10,058 bases of DNA from Hyphomonas sp. (lineage in GTDB: Bacteria; Pseudomonadota; Alphaproteobacteria; Caulobacterales; Hyphomonadaceae): positions 1 through 10,058 of the forward strand of contig JANSXJ010000115.1 of NCBI GenBank assembly GCA_024743015.1. The letters run 5' to 3'. Below, in pieces: positions 7,833 through 10,058 of this stretch. Each line of letters opens with the position of its first letter. The first letter of the stretch is position 1. Below the pieces are notes generated by a model. The model was not told the DNA's origin, made no database searches, and saw only the letters and a program-made list of their open reading frames with translations. Both the position numbers and the translations under genes were made by a program.

Positions 7833-7840
7833 AGAGTTTT

Positions 7841-8401
7841 ATGATAAACGATAAATCTTCCATCGGCCCGGAATGGCATGGCACAACCATTCTCGCCGTC
7901 AGAACCGACACGCAAGTTGCAATGCTCAGCGATGGACAAGTGTCCATGGGCCAGACTGTGATGAAGGGGAACGCGCGAAAAGTACGCCGTATTGGTGGCG
8001 GCGATATTCTCGCCGGTTTTGCCGGTGCCACGGCCGATGCCTTCACCCTGTTCGAGCGCCTCGAACAGAAGCTTGAACGCTTCCCAAATCAACTGCAGCG
8101 CGCCGCTGTTGAGCTCGCAAAAGAGTGGCGGACCGAAAAGTATCTCCAGAAGCTGGAAGCCCTGTTGATCGTTGCCGACAAGGAGACGACGCTGGTAATC
8201 ACCGGGTCCGGCGATGTGCTTGAACCGGAATACCCCGTGGTCGCAGTCGGGTCAGGCGGAAATTACGCACTTTCAGCGGCGCGAGCGCTGGTGGACTATG
8301 AGAAAGACGCCGAGACGCTCGGGCGAAAGGCCATGGAGATCGCGGCGGACATCTGCGTCTACACCAATGCCCACTTCACGGTGGAGGTGCTCGATGTTTG
8401 A
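7841..8401 (+). CDS. hslV: ATP-dependent protease proteolytic subunit HslV (ClpQ)
   Basis: HslV is the threonine peptidase of the HslUV complex, a double hexameric ring capped by the HslU ATPase, which degrades unfolded and regulatory proteins in the cytoplasm. The 186-residue product has a 14-residue propeptide ending in WHG, typical of alphaproteobacterial HslV; self-cleavage exposes T15 as the nucleophile. In mature numbering T1, T2, D17 and K33 are present, as are [41 protein letters not shown] and GSGGNYA. At mature positions 15-16 it has Leu-Ser where the family has Ala-Gly (LSDGQ for AGDGQ). ATG 7841 is the only upstream start, because an in-frame TAG lies at 7832-7834. There is no good Shine-Dalgarno, consistent with a leaderless or very short leader. 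The 3' end overlaps the next gene by 8 nt. Confidence 0.97.
   Translation: MINDKSSIGPEWHGTTILAVRTDTQVAMLSDGQVSMGQTVMKGNARKVRRIGGGDILAGFAGATADAFTLFERLEQKLERFPNQLQRAAVELAKEWRTEKYLQKLEALLIVADKETTLVITGSGDVLEPEYPVVAVGSGGNYALSAARALVDYEKDAETLGRKAMEIAADICVYTNAHFTVEVLDV
8383..8387 (+). promoter_or_regulatory. Strong ribosome binding site inside the 3' end of hslV
   Basis: GGAGG sits 6 nt before the ATG at 8394. It fixes the start of the membrane protein gene there rather than at upstream in-frame codons, where the frame runs antilogous to hslV and encodes an Arg/Trp-rich shadow. Confidence 0.75.
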
Positions 8402-9512
8402 TCGCTCGGACCTCAGAGCTGCGGTTGGCGCGAACGTGCTGAGCGCGGATCAGGCGTCCCGGCTCGAGGCTTTTCTGCTGTCTCGAAAGGATGACGGCAC
8501 GGGCAATGAAGTGATCGGACAAGAGAACCTGCGCTTTCTGGCAAACTTCAATGACGTGTTCATCACGCTTGGGCTGGTCATTCTGTTTATCGGAATCTCG
8601 ACCATGGTCGGGATGATTGCGACACCGGCTCTGCTGGCTGGAAATATTTTCGCTGGCGTCTTGTCGGCAATCTTTGTTGGCGGCGTCGCATGGGCATTGC
8701 TCGAATATTTTTGCGGGCGGCGACGGCTATTGCTCCCCAGCATGGCGCTGACGCTTATCTTCACCGGTTTCATGTCGCTCGGCATTACTGCGCTCGTGGC
8801 GAACGCCATGGGGATTGGGATCGAGTTTGACGTCCTCGATATCTTCGGAACAACCGGCCGACTTGGGGTTACAGCCTTCCTGGCTGCCGCGGCAGCATCG
8901 TCCGCCATCTATTTCCGGTTCCGACTGCCCTTCTCACTGGCGGTCATCGCACTTGGTGTGGCGGGAGCGACTTATGTGTTCCTTGGCTTCTTCGGTAATA
9001 GCGCCTGGTTGATCGGCGGTGCCGGGTTCTTCCTGATGGGCATTTGCACCCTCTCAGTCGCGATCTGGTACGATATCAAAGATCCCGAACGGATCAGAAA
9101 ATCCTCTGACAATGCCTTCTGGCTGCACCTCGCAGCGGCGCCGCAAGTAATCATCGGTGTCAGCACCATGGTCACCGGATCAAATATCTTTGCTGGCTCG
9201 ACCAGCGGGACGGACAACGCAACACAGGGCCTCACTTTGCTCGGAGTATTGCTTGCAATCGGTCTCGTCTCGCTCGCGCTCAATCGCCGTGCGCTGATTG
9301 CTGCAAGCCTGGTGACTTTCATCATCACGCTGAGCTTCGTCCTCAGCCGGGCCGGCCTCGACGCATCGAATATCTTTATCATGGTCACCATTCTGATCGG
9401 GACCGGTGTGGTGCTGCTGGGCGCAGGCTGGAAAACAGCTCGCAGAGCGGCGCTTGTAATTTTCCCGAAAGGCGGCACATGGGGTCGGGTATTTCCACCT
9501 GAACTGGCCTAA
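8394..9512 (+). CDS. Polytopic membrane protein of unknown function between hslV and hslU
   Basis: This 372-residue protein has a soluble N-terminal segment of about 50 residues ([14 protein letters not shown] at 15-28), which faintly resembles the start of DUF2157-type membrane proteins. About ten hydrophobic helices follow, roughly at 54-76, 82-105, 112-136, 155-173, 178-197, 203-226, 242-262, 279-297, 299-318 and 326-346. The C-terminal tail is short and positively charged near 348-351 (TARR). I see no transporter signature, catalytic motif or conserved charged residues within the helices. The frame is open upstream to 8214, but GGAGG at 8383-8387 and the plausible N-terminus set the start at 8394, overlapping hslV by 8 nt. 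hslU begins 10 nt after its stop, and the hslU ribosome binding site overlaps that stop, so all three should be cotranscribed and probably coupled. The location suggests a link to HslUV proteolysis or to heat and envelope stress, but that is inference from position alone. Confidence 0.88.
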   Translation: MFDRSDLRAAVGANVLSADQASRLEAFLLSRKDDGTGNEVIGQENLRFLANFNDVFITLGLVILFIGISTMVGMIATPALLAGNIFAGVLSAIFVGGVAWALLEYFCGRRRLLLPSMALTLIFTGFMSLGITALVANAMGIGIEFDVLDIFGTTGRLGVTAFLAAAAASSAIYFRFRLPFSLAVIALGVAGATYVFLGFFGNSAWLIGGAGFFLMGICTLSVAIWYDIKDPERIRKSSDNAFWLHLAAAPQVIIGVSTMVTGSNIFAGSTSGTDNATQGLTLLGVLLAIGLVSLALNRRALIAASLVTFIITLSFVLSRAGLDASNIFIMVTILIGTGVVLLGAGWKTARRAALVIFPKGGTWGRVFPPELA

Positions 9513-9522
9513 GGGACAATCA

Positions 9523-10058
9523 ATGACCACTCTGACGCCTGCCGAGATCGTCTCGGAGCTTGATCGCCACATTGTCGGACAAACCGATGCCAAGCGCGCC
9601 GTTGCGCTTGCCCTGCGCAATCGCTGGCGCCGCAAACAGGCCCCTGAAGGCTTGCGCGAAGAAATCACGCCAAAGAACATCCTGATGATCGGACCAACCG
9701 GCGTCGGCAAGACCGAAGTATCCCGGCGTCTTGCCAAGCTCGCTAATGCGCCGTTCTTGAAAGTCGAAGCGACCAAGTTCACCGAGGTCGGCTATGTCGG
9801 TCGGGACGTTGAGCAAATCGTCCGCGACCTGGTCGAATCCGCAATCGGCATGCTGCGCGAGCAGAAGCGCAAGACTGTTGAAGAACAGGCCCGCGATACC
9901 GCCGAAGAACGCCTGCTCGATGCATTAGTCGGAGCCGACGCACAATCGTCGACCCGCGAAGTCTTTCGCCGCAAACTGCGCGACGGCGAACTGGACGACA
10001 AGTCCGTCGACATCGATCTCGCCGAAAGCAGCAATCCGATGCAAACCATGGATTTCCC
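9523..10058 (+). CDS. hslU: ATP-dependent protease ATPase subunit HslU (ClpY), 5' part
   Basis: HslU is the AAA+ unfoldase that feeds substrates into HslV. The window holds the first 178 codons and the gene runs off the right edge. Visible parts are the N-terminal [17 protein letters not shown], Walker A GPTGVGKT (57-64, with Lys63 as in E. coli HslU) and the central pore loop GYVG (90-93, with Tyr91). The charged helical start of the I-domain follows from about residue 110 and includes an acidic and glutamine-rich stretch. Walker B, sensor residues and the C-terminal HslV-docking tail lie beyond the window. The ATG is preceded by AAGGGA (9511-9516) at 6 nt spacing, overlapping the stop of the upstream membrane protein gene. 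It is cotranscribed with hslV through that gene. Confidence 0.97.
   Translation, partial: MTTLTPAEIVSELDRHIVGQTDAKRAVALALRNRWRRKQAPEGLREEITPKNILMIGPTGVGKTEVSRRLAKLANAPFLKVEATKFTEVGYVGRDVEQIVRDLVESAIGMLREQKRKTVEEQARDTAEERLLDALVGADAQSSTREVFRRKLRDGELDDKSVDIDLAESSNPMQTMDF

Noticed and set aside
8214..8393. 60-residue N-terminal extension of the membrane protein
   Set aside because: It lies within hslV in another frame, is Arg/Trp/Ser-rich, and the GGAGG site plus ATG at 8394 gives a better start.

Overview
The window looks like a chromosomal core region of a GC-rich alphaproteobacterium, probably in the Caulobacterales/Hyphomonadaceae range. The assignment rests on the hslV/hslU and hisB-hisH-hisA neighbourhood, the protein sequences, and scarce GANTC sites that cluster in promoter regions. 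I ran no database search, so this is inference. There is no tRNA, rRNA, insertion sequence, CRISPR array, prophage gene or recognisable defence system.

Left (1-2406, + strand): the 3' end of an unidentified gene, a 535-residue secreted helical protein of unknown function, and a cupin-fold lipoprotein. The three reading frames overlap by 11 nt and then 1 nt, so they are probably one translationally coupled operon for cell-envelope proteins.

Centre (2431-5681): histidine biosynthesis on the - strand. hisH and hisA overlap by 4 nt. hisB lies further right, separated from them by a + strand zinc-independent medium-chain reductase gene whose stop codon overlaps the hisB stop. No hisF follows hisA, so the synthase partner of HisH is encoded elsewhere.

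Right (5796-10058, + strand): a membrane-anchored c-di-GMP phosphodiesterase (degenerate GGDEF plus intact EAL) divergent from hisB, then hslV, a polytopic membrane protein of unknown function, and the 5' part of hslU. HslV (peptidase) and HslU (ATPase unfoldase) form one ATP-dependent protease. A sigma32-like promoter lies directly in front of hslV, and the membrane protein gene is embedded between the two protease genes by tight translational overlap.

The points most worth a second look are the embedded membrane protein in the hslVU operon, the near-leaderless heat-shock-type hslV promoter carrying a GANTC site, the concentration of GANTC sites in intergenic regions, an unusual residue pair at the HslV active site, and the cupin lipoprotein with a His/Asp-rich linker. 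No stretch over 300 bases lacks a gene. I found no convincing Rho-independent terminator.
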